Of a DNA stretch of 64,000 nt, positions 19,310 through 29,563 are shown piece after piece. The stretch is from Romboutsia ilealis. Lineage in GTDB: Bacteria > Bacillota > Clostridia > Peptostreptococcales > Peptostreptococcaceae. A program made the position numbers and the translations under genes. Every line of letters begins with the position of its first letter. The stretch's first letter is position 1. Below the pieces are notes generated by a model. That model had not been told where the DNA came from. It saw only the letters and a program-made list of their open reading frames with translations, and made no database searches. The stretch lies in the NCBI RefSeq assembly GCF_900015215.1, contig NZ_LN555523.1:2500947-2564946 (forward strand), read 5' to 3'.

Positions 19310-20392
19310 TTGATACAAAAATTAGTAAGAGCGATGATAGGTATATTTGGTTTTGTTTTAGGATTTACCATATATTCATCATTAGCGAATACATTTCCAG
19401 TACTTTTATTTGGAATAGGAAAGAGTATTGTGTTGATATCAACAGTAATAGGTTTAATTATAGGAATTGTATTCTATATAATAGGACCTTGGCTGATAGA
19501 CAAATTTAAATATATAGCTAAACTTATGGATAAGGAAATATCGAAATATCCTCAGACGGATATATTATTAGGAGCTATAGGACTTATAATAGGATTAGTC
19601 ATAGCGTACTTATTAGGAGGTTTAATAAATTCAATACCTGTAGTAGGAGGAATTTTAACCTTTATTACATATGGATTCATGGGGTACTTAGGTATAAAAA
19701 TAGCTTTAAAGAGCAAAGATGATTTATTTAATATAAGTAAACTATCTAGATTGGCACCATCAATGAAAGAAAAGAATGCTAAAAAAGAAGTAAATGGTAT
19801 TCCACCAAAAGTATTAGATACTAGTGTTATAATAGATGGGAGAATAGCAGATATATGTAAAACAGGCTTTATAGAAGGAAAGCTTATAATACCTAAGTTT
19901 GTACTTGATGAATTACAACATATAGCTGATTCTTCAGATGACTTAAAAAGGGTTAGAGGAAGAAGAGGTCTTGATATATTAAATATAATTCAAAAGGAAT
20001 TAGATATAGAAGTTGAAATAAGTGAAGCTAAATTTGATGATATTCCTGAAGTTGATAGCAAGTTATTAAAATTAGCTCAGGTTTTAGGTGGCAAGGTAGT
20101 TACTAATGACTATAATTTAAATAAAGTAGCTCAAGTCCAAGGAGTTGAAGTGTTAAATATAAATGAACTTGCTAATGCTATAAAACCAGTTGCAATACCT
20201 GGAGAAGAAATGATTGTTCAGGTTGTTAAAGAGGGTAAAGAACATAGTCAAGGTATAGCTTACCTAGATGATGGAACTATGATAGTTGTAGATGGAGGTA
20301 AAAAGCATATGGGTGAAACTATAAGAGTACTAGTTACATCAGTGTTACAAACTCCAGCAGGACGAATGATATTTGGAAAACCAAAAAACTAA
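19310..20392 (+). CDS. membrane-anchored PIN-TRAM domain protein (YacL-like)
   Basis: A 360-residue protein with about four hydrophobic segments in residues 1-130. A PIN nuclease-like domain opens at VLDTSVIIDGRIADI (about 166-180) with further acids at DELQHIADS and VTNDYNLNKVA. A TRAM RNA-binding domain covers about 290-350. The start is TTG at 19310, preceded by AGGGGGTG. YacL proteins typically sit after disA and before ispD, as here. The conserved acids suggest an RNase, but no substrate is known to me. It lies 87 nt after disA and is probably read from the same transcript. Confidence 0.9.
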   Translation: MIQKLVRAMIGIFGFVLGFTIYSSLANTFPVLLFGIGKSIVLISTVIGLIIGIVFYIIGPWLIDKFKYIAKLMDKEISKYPQTDILLGAIGLIIGLVIAYLLGGLINSIPVVGGILTFITYGFMGYLGIKIALKSKDDLFNISKLSRLAPSMKEKNAKKEVNGIPPKVLDTSVIIDGRIADICKTGFIEGKLIIPKFVLDELQHIADSSDDLKRVRGRRGLDILNIIQKELDIEVEISEAKFDDIPEVDSKLLKLAQVLGGKVVTNDYNLNKVAQVQGVEVLNINELANAIKPVAIPGEEMIVQVVKEGKEHSQGIAYLDDGTMIVVDGGKKHMGETIRVLVTSVLQTPAGRMIFGKPKN

Positions 20393-20407
20393 TAAATTTT
20401 AATGAAT

Positions 20408-20448
20408 GTGTCTCATAATATAAATTATTTTATTTTGAGGCACTTTTC
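20408..20448 (+). terminator. terminator after the PIN-TRAM gene
   Basis: GTGTCTCA pairs with TGAGGCAC (one wobble) across a long AT loop, followed by TTTTCTTTT. The large loop makes it moderate in strength. Confidence 0.6.
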
Positions 20449-20489
20449 TTTTAATATAAGGATTTCAGTAATTAATAAGAGGTGAAAAT

Positions 20490-21173
20490 ATGAATGGTGT
20501 TGTCATAGTAGCTGCAGGAACAGGCAGTAGAATGAATATGGGAATTAATAAACAATTTATAAAACTTGAAGGAAAAGAAATTATAGCTTATACAATTGAA
20601 AAATTTTATAATAATTCAAATATAGAAGATATAGTGGTTGTTGTAAAAGAAGATGAATCTGATTTCTTTAAAAAAGAGATACTAGATAAATATAATTTTA
20701 AAAATATTAAGATTGCTTATGGCGGAAAAGAAAGACAAGACTCTGTATACAATGGATTAAAGTTATTAGATAAAAAATGTCATGTTGTATTAATTCATGA
20801 TGGAGCTAGACCTTTTGTATCTGATAAAATTATAGATAATTGTATTGAAGAGGCAAAAAATCATAAAGCTGTAGTTGTAGGAGTGCCAGTCAAGGATACT
20901 ATAAAGGTTATAGATAAGGATAAATATATAGTAGATACACCAAATAGAAGTGTATTATGGGCAGTTCAAACTCCTCAGACATTTGATTATAATATACTTA
21001 TAGATTCTTATAAAGACGCATTTAAAAATGGATTTTATGGTACTGATGATGCGATGCTAGTAGAGAGAATCGGATATAAGGTTAAAATGGTAGAAGGGTC
21101 ATACAATAATATAAAAATAACGACGCAAGAAGATTTAAACATTGGAAGTCAAATATTAAGCGTTCAAGATTAA
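20490..21173 (+). CDS. ispD: 2-C-methyl-D-erythritol 4-phosphate cytidylyltransferase IspD
   Basis: A 227-residue enzyme joining CTP to methylerythritol 4-phosphate, the third step of the MEP isoprenoid pathway. The nucleotide-binding loop [16 protein letters not shown] (8-23) carries the family's glycine-rich turn, Arg and Lys. The later blocks HDGARPFV and GTDDAMLVE are also present. Ribosome-binding GAGGTG precedes the ATG. It is followed by ispF after 13 nt, the usual pairing. Confidence 0.97.
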   Translation: MNGVVIVAAGTGSRMNMGINKQFIKLEGKEIIAYTIEKFYNNSNIEDIVVVVKEDESDFFKKEILDKYNFKNIKIAYGGKERQDSVYNGLKLLDKKCHVVLIHDGARPFVSDKIIDNCIEEAKNHKAVVVGVPVKDTIKVIDKDKYIVDTPNRSVLWAVQTPQTFDYNILIDSYKDAFKNGFYGTDDAMLVERIGYKVKMVEGSYNNIKITTQEDLNIGSQILSVQD

Positions 21174-21186
21174 TAGGAGGATAATT

Positions 21187-21666
21187 ATGAGAGTAGGATT
21201 AGGATATGACGTACATAAATTAGTAGAAGGAAGAAAGTTAATAATAGGAGGGATCGATGTTCCACATGAAAAAGGATTATTAGGTCATTCCGATGCAGAT
21301 GTATTAATACATGCTGTAATGGATTCTATATTAGGTGCATTGGCTTTAGGTGATATAGGTAAGCATTTCCCAGATACAGATGAGAAGTATAAAGGTGCAG
21401 ATAGTATGAAACTATTAGAGTTTGTATATAATTTAATTAATGAAAAAGGATATGGTATAGGTAATATAGATTGTACTATAATAGCCCAAAGTCCTAAAAT
21501 GGCTCCTCATATACAAAATATGAGAGAAAATATTGCTAAAGTCTTAAATACTTCAATAGAGAATATAAATGTAAAAGCAACAACAGAAGAAGGACTTGGA
21601 TTTACTGGAGCAAAAGAAGGTATAGCAGCTCAAAGTATTTGTTTATTAGTTAAAGTTGACAAGTAA
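21187..21666 (+). CDS. ispF: 2-C-methyl-D-erythritol 2,4-cyclodiphosphate synthase IspF
   Basis: A 159-residue homotrimeric zinc enzyme that cyclises CDP-methylerythritol 2-phosphate with release of CMP. Metal ligands are visible in GYDVH (D8, H10) and in [13 protein letters not shown] (H at about 42). The C-terminal [19 protein letters not shown] block is characteristic. AGGAGG lies 7 nt before the start codon. Together with ispD it shows that this organism makes isoprenoids by the MEP route. Confidence 0.97.
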   Translation: MRVGLGYDVHKLVEGRKLIIGGIDVPHEKGLLGHSDADVLIHAVMDSILGALALGDIGKHFPDTDEKYKGADSMKLLEFVYNLINEKGYGIGNIDCTIIAQSPKMAPHIQNMRENIAKVLNTSIENINVKATTEEGLGFTGAKEGIAAQSICLLVKVDK

Positions 21667-21716
21667 TATTAAATAATATAATATTAGTAAATAAGATAAA
21701 GAATAATATAGTAATA

Positions 21717-21744
21717 TTACAATATAGATTGTACATACTATACA
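21717..21744 (+). promoter_or_regulatory. possible promoter of the proS T-box transcript
   Basis: TTACAA, a 16-nt spacer and TATACA, about 40 nt before T-box stem I. Confidence 0.45.
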
Positions 21745-21784
21745 TAAATAGTAAATTATAAGCAATGATTAAGAAATAGTAAAA

Positions 21785-21990
21785 GATGAAATCTTTACAG
21801 AGAGGAAACGGTGGTGAAAGTTTCTAAGAAGAAGTCTTTGAACCAGTCTTTTAGCTTAAAAACGGTAAAAAGTTTTTACGGTAGGGACCGTTATATCCCA
21901 TAAAGAGAGTCTTTGGGCTAATTAGAGTGGTACCGCGGAAATTAAACCTTTCGTCTCTATACATAAGTATAGAGTCGGAAGGTTTTTTTG
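21785..21990 (+). promoter_or_regulatory. T-box riboswitch, proline-specific, ahead of proS
   Basis: The AGAGAGGAAACGGTGG stem I element, a specifier loop with TTTGAACCAGTC, the T-box core AGAGTGGTACCGCGG (21924-21938) and a terminator occur in the standard order. The specifier triplet is CCA (21843-21845), a proline codon that matches tRNA-Pro(TGG). Uncharged tRNA-Pro would pair with the CCA and with the T-box bulge, disrupt the terminator and allow proS transcription. Confidence 0.95.
21944..21989 (+). terminator. T-box regulated terminator
   Basis: AAACCTT and CTCTATAC pair with GTATAGAG and AAGGTTT around an ATAA loop, followed by seven T. The 5' side can pair alternatively with the T-box core to form the antiterminator. 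Confidence 0.93.
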
Positions 21991-22044
21991 TGGAAAAATT
22001 TTACTATTAAAAATAAAAGATATAAATACAGGAGGAAATGTAAT

Positions 22045-23760
22045 ATGAAAATGTCAAAAATGTTTATGCCAACATTAAGAGAAGTACCAGCTGATGCAGA
22101 AATAACAAGTCATCAATTAATGTTAAGAGCTGGTATGATAAGAAAGATGGCATCAGGAGTGTATAACCAATTACCTATGGGTATAAGAGTTTTCAATAAA
22201 ATACAAGATATAATAAGAGAAGAGTTAAATGAAAAAGGATGTCAAGAAATACTTTGTTCAGCTCTTATACCAGCAGAACTTTGGAAAGAGTCTGGTAGAT
22301 GGGATGTAATGGGAGCAGAAATGATGAGATTAAAAGATAGAAATGATAGAGATTTTTGTCTTGGGCCAACTCATGAAGAAGTATTCACAGATTTAATAAA
22401 GCAAGAAATAACTTCTTATAAACAATTACCATTAAACTTATATCAAATACAAGTTAAGTATAGAGATGAAAGAAGACCTAGATTTGGTGTAATGAGAACT
22501 AGATCTTTCACAATGAAAGATGCGTATAGTTTTGATACAGATGAGGCAGGATTAGATAAGTCATACCAAGATATGTTTGATGCATATACAAACATATTTG
22601 CAAGATGTGGATTAGATAATAGCCCAGTACAAGCAGATACAGGAGCTATAGGTGGTTCGGTTTCAGCTGAGTTCATGGTTAAATCAGAAGTTGGAGAAGA
22701 TGAAATAGTATTCTGTAGCGGATGTGATTATGCAGCAAACATGGAAAAAGCAGTAGCTGTAGTAGCAGAACCTTCAACTGAAGAAATGAAAGAATTAAAA
22801 GAAGTACATACTCCAGGTGTACACACTATAGAAGAATTAGAAAACTTCTTTAAATTATCAGCTGATAAGTTTGCAAAAACTTTAGTATATGTTGCAGATG
22901 GAAAAACAGTAGTAGTAGTAGTAAGAGGAGACAGAGAAGTTAACGAAACTAAAGTAGGAAATGCTGTAGGTGGAGTTGTTGAGTTCGAACTTGCTAACGA
23001 AGAAGTAGTAAAAGCTGTAACTAATGCAGAAATAGGATTTGCAGGACCAATAGGAATAAAAGCTGACTATGTATTAATAGATAACGAAGTAGCTAATGCT
23101 AGAAACTTAATAATAGGAGCTAACAAAACTGAGTACCATATAGAAAATGCTAACTACGGAAGAGACTTCGAAGGAACAGTAGGAGACTTTAGAAACGTAA
23201 CTGAGCAAGATAAGTGTACTAAGTGTGGAAGTCACTTTGAAATAGCTAGAGGGGTAGAAGTTGGACATATATTCAAGTTAGGGACTAAGTACTCTGAAGC
23301 TATGGGATGTAACTTCATAGATAAAGATGGTAAATCTAAGCCAGTAGTAATGGGATGTTACGGAATAGGTGTAGAAAGAACTGCTGCAGCTATAATAGAG
23401 CAACATCATGATGAAAATGGTATAACATGGCCTTTAGCAATAGCTCCATATCATGTTGTAGTTGTACCTGTTAACATAAAGAAAGAAGAACATATGGAAG
23501 TTGCTGAAAAGATATATAATGACTTACAAGCTATGGGTGTAGAAGTATTATTAGACGACAGAGATGAAAGAGCTGGAGTTAAGTTTAAAGATAGTGAACT
23601 TATAGGTATACCAATGAGAATAACTGTTGGTAAAGATATAGTAGATGGAAAAGTAGAATTCAAATTAAGAAAGTCTGAAGAAAAAGAAGTAATATCTTTA
23701 GATGAGATAAAATCAAGAGTTGAAGCTGAATTTGTAAAAAATAACGTAAAGTTAGGATAA
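22045..23760 (+). CDS. proS: prolyl-tRNA synthetase, bacterial type
   Basis: A 571-residue class II synthetase charging tRNA-Pro in the cytosol. Motif 2 ([17 protein letters not shown], near residue 138) and motif 3 ([15 protein letters not shown]) are clear. The editing INS domain that removes misacylated Ala fills about residues 225-385. The anticodon-binding domain is C-terminal ([17 protein letters not shown] onward). The start at 22045 is chosen because AGGAGGAAATGTAAT precedes it; an upstream in-frame ATG at 21988 lies in the terminator tail. Expression is controlled by the T-box just upstream. Confidence 0.97.
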   Translation: MKMSKMFMPTLREVPADAEITSHQLMLRAGMIRKMASGVYNQLPMGIRVFNKIQDIIREELNEKGCQEILCSALIPAELWKESGRWDVMGAEMMRLKDRNDRDFCLGPTHEEVFTDLIKQEITSYKQLPLNLYQIQVKYRDERRPRFGVMRTRSFTMKDAYSFDTDEAGLDKSYQDMFDAYTNIFARCGLDNSPVQADTGAIGGSVSAEFMVKSEVGEDEIVFCSGCDYAANMEKAVAVVAEPSTEEMKELKEVHTPGVHTIEELENFFKLSADKFAKTLVYVADGKTVVVVVRGDREVNETKVGNAVGGVVEFELANEEVVKAVTNAEIGFAGPIGIKADYVLIDNEVANARNLIIGANKTEYHIENANYGRDFEGTVGDFRNVTEQDKCTKCGSHFEIARGVEVGHIFKLGTKYSEAMGCNFIDKDGKSKPVVMGCYGIGVERTAAAIIEQHHDENGITWPLAIAPYHVVVVPVNIKKEEHMEVAEKIYNDLQAMGVEVLLDDRDERAGVKFKDSELIGIPMRITVGKDIVDGKVEFKLRKSEEKEVISLDEIKSRVEAEFVKNNVKLG

Positions 23761-23773
23761 TTGCAAAATAACT

Positions 23774-23847
23774 AAATAGTATATATAATCCACGAACTTA
23801 TTAACATTTTAAGTTAAAATGTGGATATATATACTATTTTAATTTTT
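23774..23847 (+). terminator. terminator-like long inverted repeat after proS
   Basis: A roughly 18-bp AT-rich stem (23774-23793 with 23821-23840) closes over an inner ACATTTTAA/TTAAAATGT hairpin and is followed by TTTTAATTTTT. It is symmetric enough to work on either strand. Confidence 0.75.
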
Positions 23848-24075
23848 AGAAAAAGCGAGTTATTAACAGATTATCTGGATAACATATAAATTGTATTTTT
23901 AGCAACGGATGTATCCGTAGAGGAAGCAAGAATATATCGTTGGCGAAATGAAGTACTTCGCCGACTCGTCGCTTAAGTGAAGTGAATTTTTTATATTATT
24001 TGGATAAAATAACATTACAATAAAGGCTTATTTTGATATTATAGATACGTATATATATTTATAGGAGGTAAAGAC
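23848..24075 (+). other. intergenic region before gltX with repeat module
   Basis: It contains repeat module copy 2 (23901-23990). A possible weak promoter is TTACAA (24015-24020) with TTATAG (24039-24044). No gene is seen. Confidence 0.6.
23901..23990 (+). repeat. GC-richer repeat module, copy 2
   Basis: It shares AGCAACGGA, CGTTGGCGA, TTCGCCGAC, CGTCGCT and GTGAATTTTTTA-type ends, in the same order, with 11290-11400. It includes its own palindrome, GAAGTACTTC. Confidence 0.75.
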
Positions 24076-25557
24076 ATGAGTGTAAAAGTAAGATTTGCTC
24101 CAAGTCCAACTGGATTTGTACATATAGGTAGTTTAAGAACTGCTTTATACAACTACTTATTTGCAAAGAGAATGGGTGGAGAATATTTATTAAGAGTAGA
24201 AGATACAGACCAAACAAGATTAGTTGAAGGTGCAATAGAAAACATGCTTCAAGCTATGAAATGGGCTGGTGTTAACCATACTGAAGGTGTTATGTTAGAT
24301 GAAAATGGGAATATAGTTCAAAAAGGTGAGAACGGTCCTTACATACAATCTGAAAGATTAGATATATACAAAAAATATATACAAGAATTATTAGATAGTG
24401 GAAAAGCTTACTACTGCTTCTGTACAAAAGAAAGATTAGATGAAGTAAGAGAAAAGCAAAAAGAAGCTGGAGAAACTCCAAGGTATGATGGTCACTGTAG
24501 AGACCTTACGGAAGAAGAAGTACAAGCTAAAATAGCTGCGGGAGAACCATACGTTATAAGACTAAGATTACCAGAAAATCACGTTATAAAGTTCAATGAC
24601 TTAGTTAGAGGAGAAACAGAATTTAATACTAATGACTTAGATGATCAAGTATTAATAAAAACTGATGGATTCCCAACATATCATTTTGCTGTAGTTGTTG
24701 ATGATCATTTAATGGAAATAACTCATGTTATAAGAGGAGAAGAATGGGTTTCTTCAACTCCAAAGCATGTTTATTTATATGAAGCATTTGGATGGGAGCC
24801 TGTGACATTTGTACATTTACCAAATATACTTAATAAGGAAAAGAAAAAGTTAAGTAAGAGACATGGTGATGTTGCTGTTGAAGACTTCAAGAAAAAAGGA
24901 TACTTACCAGAAGGATTAGTAAACTATGTTGCATTAGTTGGATGGTCTCCAGAAGATAACCAAGAAATATTCTCTATGGAAGAATTAGAAAATGCATTTT
25001 CTATAGATAGGGTATCTAAGAGTGGTGGAGTATTTGATACAGAAAAGTTAAATTGGGTTAACCAACATTATATAAAAGATGCAGATGATAGTTATTTAAC
25101 AGATTTAGCTATACCATTTTTAGTTGAATCAGGATTTATAACAGAAGAAGAAGCTGAAACTAAATATGAATTCATAAAGGGTATGGTATCAGTTCTTAAA
25201 GAAAAATTACAATATGTAAAAGAAATAACTGAACATGCTAATATATTCTTTGGAGACACTGTTGAGTTAGAAACTGAAGAATGTAGAGAATTCTTAAACT
25301 TAGAGCACATACCAACTTTAATAGATGCATTAGAAGCAAAAGTAGAAGCTGCTGAAGTAGTAGATGAAGCCTTTGTAAAAGCTATGTTTAAAGAAATACA
25401 AAAAGAACATGGTATAAAAGGGAAGAATTTATTCATGGGATCAAGAATAATATTAACTGGTCAAATGCATGGACCAGATCTTCCAAAAACTATGGAAGTT
25501 CTAGGAAAAGAAACTTGCTTAAATAGAATAAAATATGTAAAAAATAATGTTTTATAG
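24076..25557 (+). CDS. gltX: glutamyl-tRNA synthetase
   Basis: A 493-residue class I synthetase attaching glutamate to tRNA-Glu (gene at 1053). The HIGH-type block [19 protein letters not shown] lies at about 8-26 and the KMSKS-type KLSKRHGD near 258. The C-terminal anticodon-binding region is complete, so length is normal. AGGAGGT precedes the ATG by 8 nt. As no glnS is seen here, it may also charge tRNA-Gln for the amidotransferase route, but that cannot be told from this window. Confidence 0.96.
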   Translation: MSVKVRFAPSPTGFVHIGSLRTALYNYLFAKRMGGEYLLRVEDTDQTRLVEGAIENMLQAMKWAGVNHTEGVMLDENGNIVQKGENGPYIQSERLDIYKKYIQELLDSGKAYYCFCTKERLDEVREKQKEAGETPRYDGHCRDLTEEEVQAKIAAGEPYVIRLRLPENHVIKFNDLVRGETEFNTNDLDDQVLIKTDGFPTYHFAVVVDDHLMEITHVIRGEEWVSSTPKHVYLYEAFGWEPVTFVHLPNILNKEKKKLSKRHGDVAVEDFKKKGYLPEGLVNYVALVGWSPEDNQEIFSMEELENAFSIDRVSKSGGVFDTEKLNWVNQHYIKDADDSYLTDLAIPFLVESGFITEEEAETKYEFIKGMVSVLKEKLQYVKEITEHANIFFGDTVELETEECREFLNLEHIPTLIDALEAKVEAAEVVDEAFVKAMFKEIQKEHGIKGKNLFMGSRIILTGQMHGPDLPKTMEVLGKETCLNRIKYVKNNVL

Positions 25558-25562
25558 TATAT

Positions 25563-25594
25563 AAAAAGTCCACTAATTTTAAGTGGGCTTTTTT
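25563..25594 (+). terminator. terminator after gltX
   Basis: AAAAAGTCCACT pairs with AGTGGGCTTTTT (one wobble) and ends in six T. Repeat copy R2 starts within the T-run. Confidence 0.92.
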
Positions 25595-25661
25595 ACGCTT
25601 AAGTATATTATAATACTTAAAAAATGTGGATAAATTCTGAATGTAAGTAATATCAATATAT
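25589..25661 (+). repeat. dispersed intergenic repeat, copy R2
   Basis: It reads TTTTTTACGCTTAAGTATAT, then TATAATACTTAAAAAATGTG and GAATGTAAGTAATATCAATA. TTAAGTAT and ATACTTAA form an inverted repeat inside. Relatives are at 11198 and 63913. Confidence 0.88.
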
Positions 25662-25869
25662 CTAAAATCGATTAATATGTTAATTCAAAGAATTAGTTAG
25701 GATGTAGTGTTGTCGATATAAGTGTGATAAGTAAATTTTATTTATGTAGTTATTTGATGAAAAGATATGGGTATACTTACAAAGGAGTTTTTTCTAAATA
25801 AAAGTAATATATTAAGATGTGTAGATTGAGTATAACTTTAGGTAACGTAATTGTAGGGAGGATAAAATA
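25662..25869 (+). other. AT-rich stretch between repeat R2 and the small ORF
   Basis: About 200 nt. No gene, terminator or clear promoter was recognised. Confidence 0.5.
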
Positions 25870-26016
25870 ATGGGAGTTGAGGAAGTAAAAGAGGAGTTAA
25901 AGAAATTATGCACTGATTATTTAAATATATTACAACAATTAAAGAATGAAGACCTAATAAGTGAAGAAACTTTTAAAAGATGTAGTATAAATAAGAAGTC
26001 TTTTTTAGATGAATAG
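25870..26016 (+). CDS. small SHOCT-like protein, 48 aa
   Basis: A short gene with a clear ribosome-binding site (GTAGGGAGGATAAAATA before ATG). The second half, LQQLKNEDLISEETFKR, resembles the SHOCT motif: two short helices split by a turn, with an Ile-Ser/Thr-Glu-Glu-x-Phe signature. Such modules often sit at the end of larger proteins and mediate oligomerisation or binding. Here it stands alone, with an acidic N-terminal helix (MGVEEVKEELKKL). It lies 126 nt before the next gene's GTG frame, and no partner is obvious. Function is unknown. Confidence 0.65.
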   Translation: MGVEEVKEELKKLCTDYLNILQQLKNEDLISEETFKRCSINKKSFLDE

Positions 26017-26151
26017 GAAATAATATTTAAATAAAGATAATTTTTTATGCTAAGGATATAATAGTAATACTATTAATTAAATAAATTTTAAATTATAATA
26101 TAGTATATAAATATTCATGGTAAGATATAACAATATAGTGAGGTGATAAGT

Positions 26152-27549
26152 ATGAAATTATATAATACATTAACTAGAACAAAAGAAGAATTTATACCAT
26201 TAGAAGAAGGTAAAGTAAAAATGTATGTATGTGGACCGACAGTATACAATTATATACATATAGGAAACGCTAGACCTTTTATAATGTTTGATACTTTAAG
26301 AAGATATTTACAATACAAAGGATACGATGTAACTTTTGTTCAAAACTTTACAGATGTAGATGATAAAATAATAAAAAGGGGACACGAAGAAGGCATAAGT
26401 CCTGAAGAGGTAGCTAATAAGTATATAGATGAGTACTTTGTAGATGCTGATGGTCTTGGAATAAAAAGAGCAGATGTTCATCCGAGAGTTACAGATAATA
26501 TACAACAAATAATAGATTTTGTTAAAGACTTAGAGGATAAAGGGTATGCTTATGAAGTAAACGGAGATGTTTACTTTGATACTAAGAAGTTTGAAGGATA
26601 TGGAAAACTTTCTAAACAAAATCAAGATGAGTTAGAAGCAGGGGCGAGAATAGAAGTAAATGGTCAAAAAAGACATCCAATGGATTTCGTTTTATGGAAG
26701 TCTAAAAAAGAAGGTGAACCAGGTTGGAATAGTCCTTGGGGCGAAGGTAGACCAGGATGGCATATAGAATGTTCAGTTATGTCTAATAGATACTTAGGTG
26801 AAACTATAGATATACATGCTGGAGGTCAGGACTTAGCATTCCCTCATCATGAGAATGAAATAGCTCAAAGTGAAGCTAGAAGTGGAAAAACATTCTCTAA
26901 TTACTGGGTTCACAACGGATATATAAATATAAACAATGAAAAAATGAGTAAGTCAAAAGGAAATTTCTTCACAGTAAGAGATATATCTAAGCAATATGAT
27001 TTAGAAATAGTAAGATTCTTTATGTTATCAGCTCATTATAGAAACCCTGTTAACTTCAGTGATGAAATGCTTAATCAAGCAAAAGCAGGACTTGAAAGAC
27101 TTTATAATGCAAAAGAAAAATTAGAATTTACAATAAGTAATCTATCAGAATCTTCTATAAAAGATGAAGAAAAAGAATTAATAGGTGAATTAGAATCTTA
27201 TAAGACTAAGTTTATAAATGCTATGGAAGATGATTTAAATACAGCAGATGCAGTAAGTTCTATTTTTGAATTATCAAAGTTTATAAATACGAATGTAAAT
27301 GAAACATCTTCAGTAGAATTTGCTAAGATGTGCTTAGATAAATTTAATGAATTGACTGGAGTTTTAAATATAGTAAATAAGAAAAATGATGATATCTTAG
27401 ACAAAGACATAGAAGAGCTAATACAAAAAAGAGCAGATGCTAAAAAAAATAAAGACTTTAAATTAGCAGATGATATAAGACAAGAATTACTAGATAAAGG
27501 TATAGTCTTAGAAGATACGAGACAAGGAACGAAGTGGAAGAGAGCATAA
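26152..27549 (+). CDS. cysS: cysteinyl-tRNA synthetase
   Basis: A 465-residue class I synthetase charging tRNA-Cys (genes at 775 and 3681). C27 in [16 protein letters not shown] is the first zinc ligand and overlaps the HIGH block; further ligands fit in ECSVMS and [15 protein letters not shown] lies near 264. The ATG at 26152 is preferred over an in-frame GTG at 26143 because GAGGTG sits 6-11 nt before it. It is followed by the Mini-III gene after 2 nt, a common clostridial and bacillar arrangement. Confidence 0.96.
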   Translation: MKLYNTLTRTKEEFIPLEEGKVKMYVCGPTVYNYIHIGNARPFIMFDTLRRYLQYKGYDVTFVQNFTDVDDKIIKRGHEEGISPEEVANKYIDEYFVDADGLGIKRADVHPRVTDNIQQIIDFVKDLEDKGYAYEVNGDVYFDTKKFEGYGKLSKQNQDELEAGARIEVNGQKRHPMDFVLWKSKKEGEPGWNSPWGEGRPGWHIECSVMSNRYLGETIDIHAGGQDLAFPHHENEIAQSEARSGKTFSNYWVHNGYININNEKMSKSKGNFFTVRDISKQYDLEIVRFFMLSAHYRNPVNFSDEMLNQAKAGLERLYNAKEKLEFTISNLSESSIKDEEKELIGELESYKTKFINAMEDDLNTADAVSSIFELSKFINTNVNETSSVEFAKMCLDKFNELTGVLNIVNKKNDDILDKDIEELIQKRADAKKNKDFKLADDIRQELLDKGIVLEDTRQGTKWKRA

Positions 27550-27551
27550 AT

Positions 27552-27947
27552 ATGAATAGAACAGAATTAATAACTATGTCTCCATTAGTATTAGCATATC
27601 TAGGCGATACAGTTTTTGAATCGCATATAAGAGAGTACTTAATAACTAAAAATATAAATAAAAAAGTTAATGATCTTCATAAATCAGCAGTAAAATATGT
27701 AAATGCTAAGGCTCAAGCTACTATAATACACAATATAGAAGATCAATTAACAGAAGATGAACTAAGAATTTATAAAAGGGGAAGGAATCAGAAATCTCAT
27801 ACGTCCCCTAAAAATGCAGATATTATAGATTATAAGCACGCGACAGGGTTTGAAGCTTTAATTGGATATTTATATCTAGATAAAAACTATAAAAGGCTAG
27901 AGTATATAATATCGGAAGGCATAAAGATTGTTGAAGCGAATATGTAA
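27552..27947 (+). CDS. mrnC: Mini-ribonuclease III
   Basis: A 131-residue RNase III catalytic domain without the dsRNA-binding domain, which matures the ends of 23S rRNA. The signature AYLGDTVFE (15-23) supplies the catalytic acids, and GFEALIGYLYL (about 103-113) the second acidic helix. The start at 27552 lies 2 nt after the cysS stop with GGAAGAG upstream; a GTG six codons earlier, inside cysS, is an alternative. The 23S gene in this window has a matching long processing stem, a fit to the known substrate. Confidence 0.92.
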   Translation: MNRTELITMSPLVLAYLGDTVFESHIREYLITKNINKKVNDLHKSAVKYVNAKAQATIIHNIEDQLTEDELRIYKRGRNQKSHTSPKNADIIDYKHATGFEALIGYLYLDKNYKRLEYIISEGIKIVEANM

Positions 27948-27951
27948 TTAT

Positions 27952-27985
27952 GGAAAGTATTGCTATATAAAGCAATACTTTTCTA
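27952..27985 (+). terminator. terminator after mrnC
   Basis: AAAGTATTGC pairs with GCAATACTTT, followed by TTC and T-rich sequence. Confidence 0.82.
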
Positions 27986-28053
27986 CATTTTTATACGAAT
28001 TATAAGATTTTAATGTATAATATTTATAAAATAAGTTAAGGGAGGAACTAGGA

Positions 28054-28812
28054 ATGAAGGTAAAAATATTATCTCATACACCAGAGCCAGAGAAAGTTAT
28101 ATCAATGGCTGCAAAATTATGTTATTCAGCAGTTGGAGTTGATCAAATAGAGGATAATTTAACGCCAGAGAGTATAGATAAATTTTTAAATATGCTAATA
28201 AGTATAGGACATGAATCCCCTCTAGAACATGTATCATTTACATTTGCAGTAGAGGGAATATCTAGAGCTTGTTCTCATCAAATAGTTAGACATCGTATAG
28301 CTAGTTATTCACAACAAAGTCAAAGATATGTTAAGTTAAATCAATTTGAATACATAATTCCTCACCATATAAATGAAATAGATGAGGCAAGAGAGCTATT
28401 CATAGAAACAATGAAAAAAGATCAAGAAGCTTATGATAAGCTTGTAGAAATATTATTTGAAAAACACTATAATAAATTAATAAAAAGTGGAAAAAATGAG
28501 AAAGAAGCGAAAAGAAGTGCAGAAAAGCAAGCGATAGAAGATGCTAGATATGTTTTTCCTAATGCTTGTGAGACAAAAATGGTATTTACTATGAATGTAA
28601 GAAGTTTATATAATTTCTTAAACCATAGATGTTGTGAAAGAGCACAATGGGAAATAAGAGAACTATCTATAGAAATGTTAAGACAATTAAAGCAAGTAGC
28701 TCCGATATTATTTAGAAATATGGGACCAAACTGTGTTCAAGGACCATGTCCAGAAGGTAACATGACTTGTGGTAAAATAGTTGAAATAAGAGAAAAATTT
28801 AAAAATTTATAG
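28054..28812 (+). CDS. thyX: FAD-dependent thymidylate synthase ThyX
   Basis: A 252-residue flavoenzyme making dTMP from dUMP, using methylene-tetrahydrofolate as carbon donor and reduced FAD as hydride source. The ThyX motif [13 protein letters not shown] (about 79-91) is intact, and [11 protein letters not shown] precedes it. GGGAGG lies 11 nt before the ATG. It is unrelated to ThyA. A cysteine-rich tail ([14 protein letters not shown]) lies near the C-terminus, as in several clostridial ThyX proteins I recall. It is followed closely by rlmB. Confidence 0.96.
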   Translation: MKVKILSHTPEPEKVISMAAKLCYSAVGVDQIEDNLTPESIDKFLNMLISIGHESPLEHVSFTFAVEGISRACSHQIVRHRIASYSQQSQRYVKLNQFEYIIPHHINEIDEARELFIETMKKDQEAYDKLVEILFEKHYNKLIKSGKNEKEAKRSAEKQAIEDARYVFPNACETKMVFTMNVRSLYNFLNHRCCERAQWEIRELSIEMLRQLKQVAPILFRNMGPNCVQGPCPEGNMTCGKIVEIREKFKNL

Positions 28813-28824
28813 GCGGTGGAAAGT

Positions 28825-29559
28825 TTGGCAACAATAGAAGGAAGAAATCCTGTAATAGAAGCAATAAAAAATGACAGAGAAATAGATAAAATAATGATAG
28901 CGAATTCGGCTAAAGAAGGTTCTATTAAAAAAATAATAGGCATGGCTAAAGAAAAAAATATAGTAATACAGTATGTAGATAAACATAAATTAGATGAAGT
29001 AAGTACTAGCCACTCTCATCAAGGTGTTATAGCTCAAGTAAGTGAGTATAAATACTGGGAGTTAGATGAATTAATAGAAAGTGTTAAAGCTAAAAATGAA
29101 GATCCATTCTTCATAATATTAGACGAGATAACAGATCCTCATAATCTTGGATCTATAATAAGAACAGCTGATGCAGTTGGAGCTCATGGAGTTATAATAC
29201 CTAAAAGAAGGTCAGTACATATAACACCTGTAGTAGCTAAAGCATCTGCAGGTGCAGTGGAATATGTTCCTGTTTGTAAGGTTACTAATATAGTTAACAC
29301 TATAAAAAAATTAAAAGATGAAGGTTTATGGATAGCTGCGGCTGATATGGATGGTCAGACATTCTATGAACAAAATCTTACAGGAGCACTTGGATTAGTT
29401 ATAGGTAGTGAAGGGTTTGGGATATCTAGATTAGTTAAGCAAAATTGTGACTTTACTGTTAAGATGCCTATGATAGGAAATGTAACATCGTTAAATGCCT
29501 CAGTAGCTGCAGGAATTCTGTTATATGAGATATTTAAACAAAGAACAGGTAATAAGTAA
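28825..29559 (+). CDS. rlmB: 23S rRNA 2'-O-methyltransferase RlmB, SpoU family
   Basis: A 244-residue SPOUT methyltransferase expected to 2'-O-methylate a guanosine of 23S rRNA. It has an N-terminal substrate-binding domain (ATIEGRNPVIEAI) and the SpoU motifs DPHNLGSIIRTADAVGAHG, VIGSEGFGIS and NVTSLNASVAAGILLYE. The start is uncertain: TTG at 28825 gives the family-like MATIEGRN start with GGTGGA just before it, while GTG at 28816 would add three residues. It is 12 nt after thyX and 4 nt before the NYN nuclease gene, so the three are one operon. Confidence 0.92.
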   Translation: MATIEGRNPVIEAIKNDREIDKIMIANSAKEGSIKKIIGMAKEKNIVIQYVDKHKLDEVSTSHSHQGVIAQVSEYKYWELDELIESVKAKNEDPFFIILDEITDPHNLGSIIRTADAVGAHGVIIPKRRSVHITPVVAKASAGAVEYVPVCKVTNIVNTIKKLKDEGLWIAAADMDGQTFYEQNLTGALGLVIGSEGFGISRLVKQNCDFTVKMPMIGNVTSLNASVAAGILLYEIFKQRTGNK

Positions 29560-29563
29560 GTTG

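Noticed and set aside
21988..22044. 19-residue N-terminal extension of ProRS
   Set aside because: It would start in the T-run of the T-box terminator with no ribosome-binding site, while the ATG at 22045 has AGGAGG and gives the family-like start.
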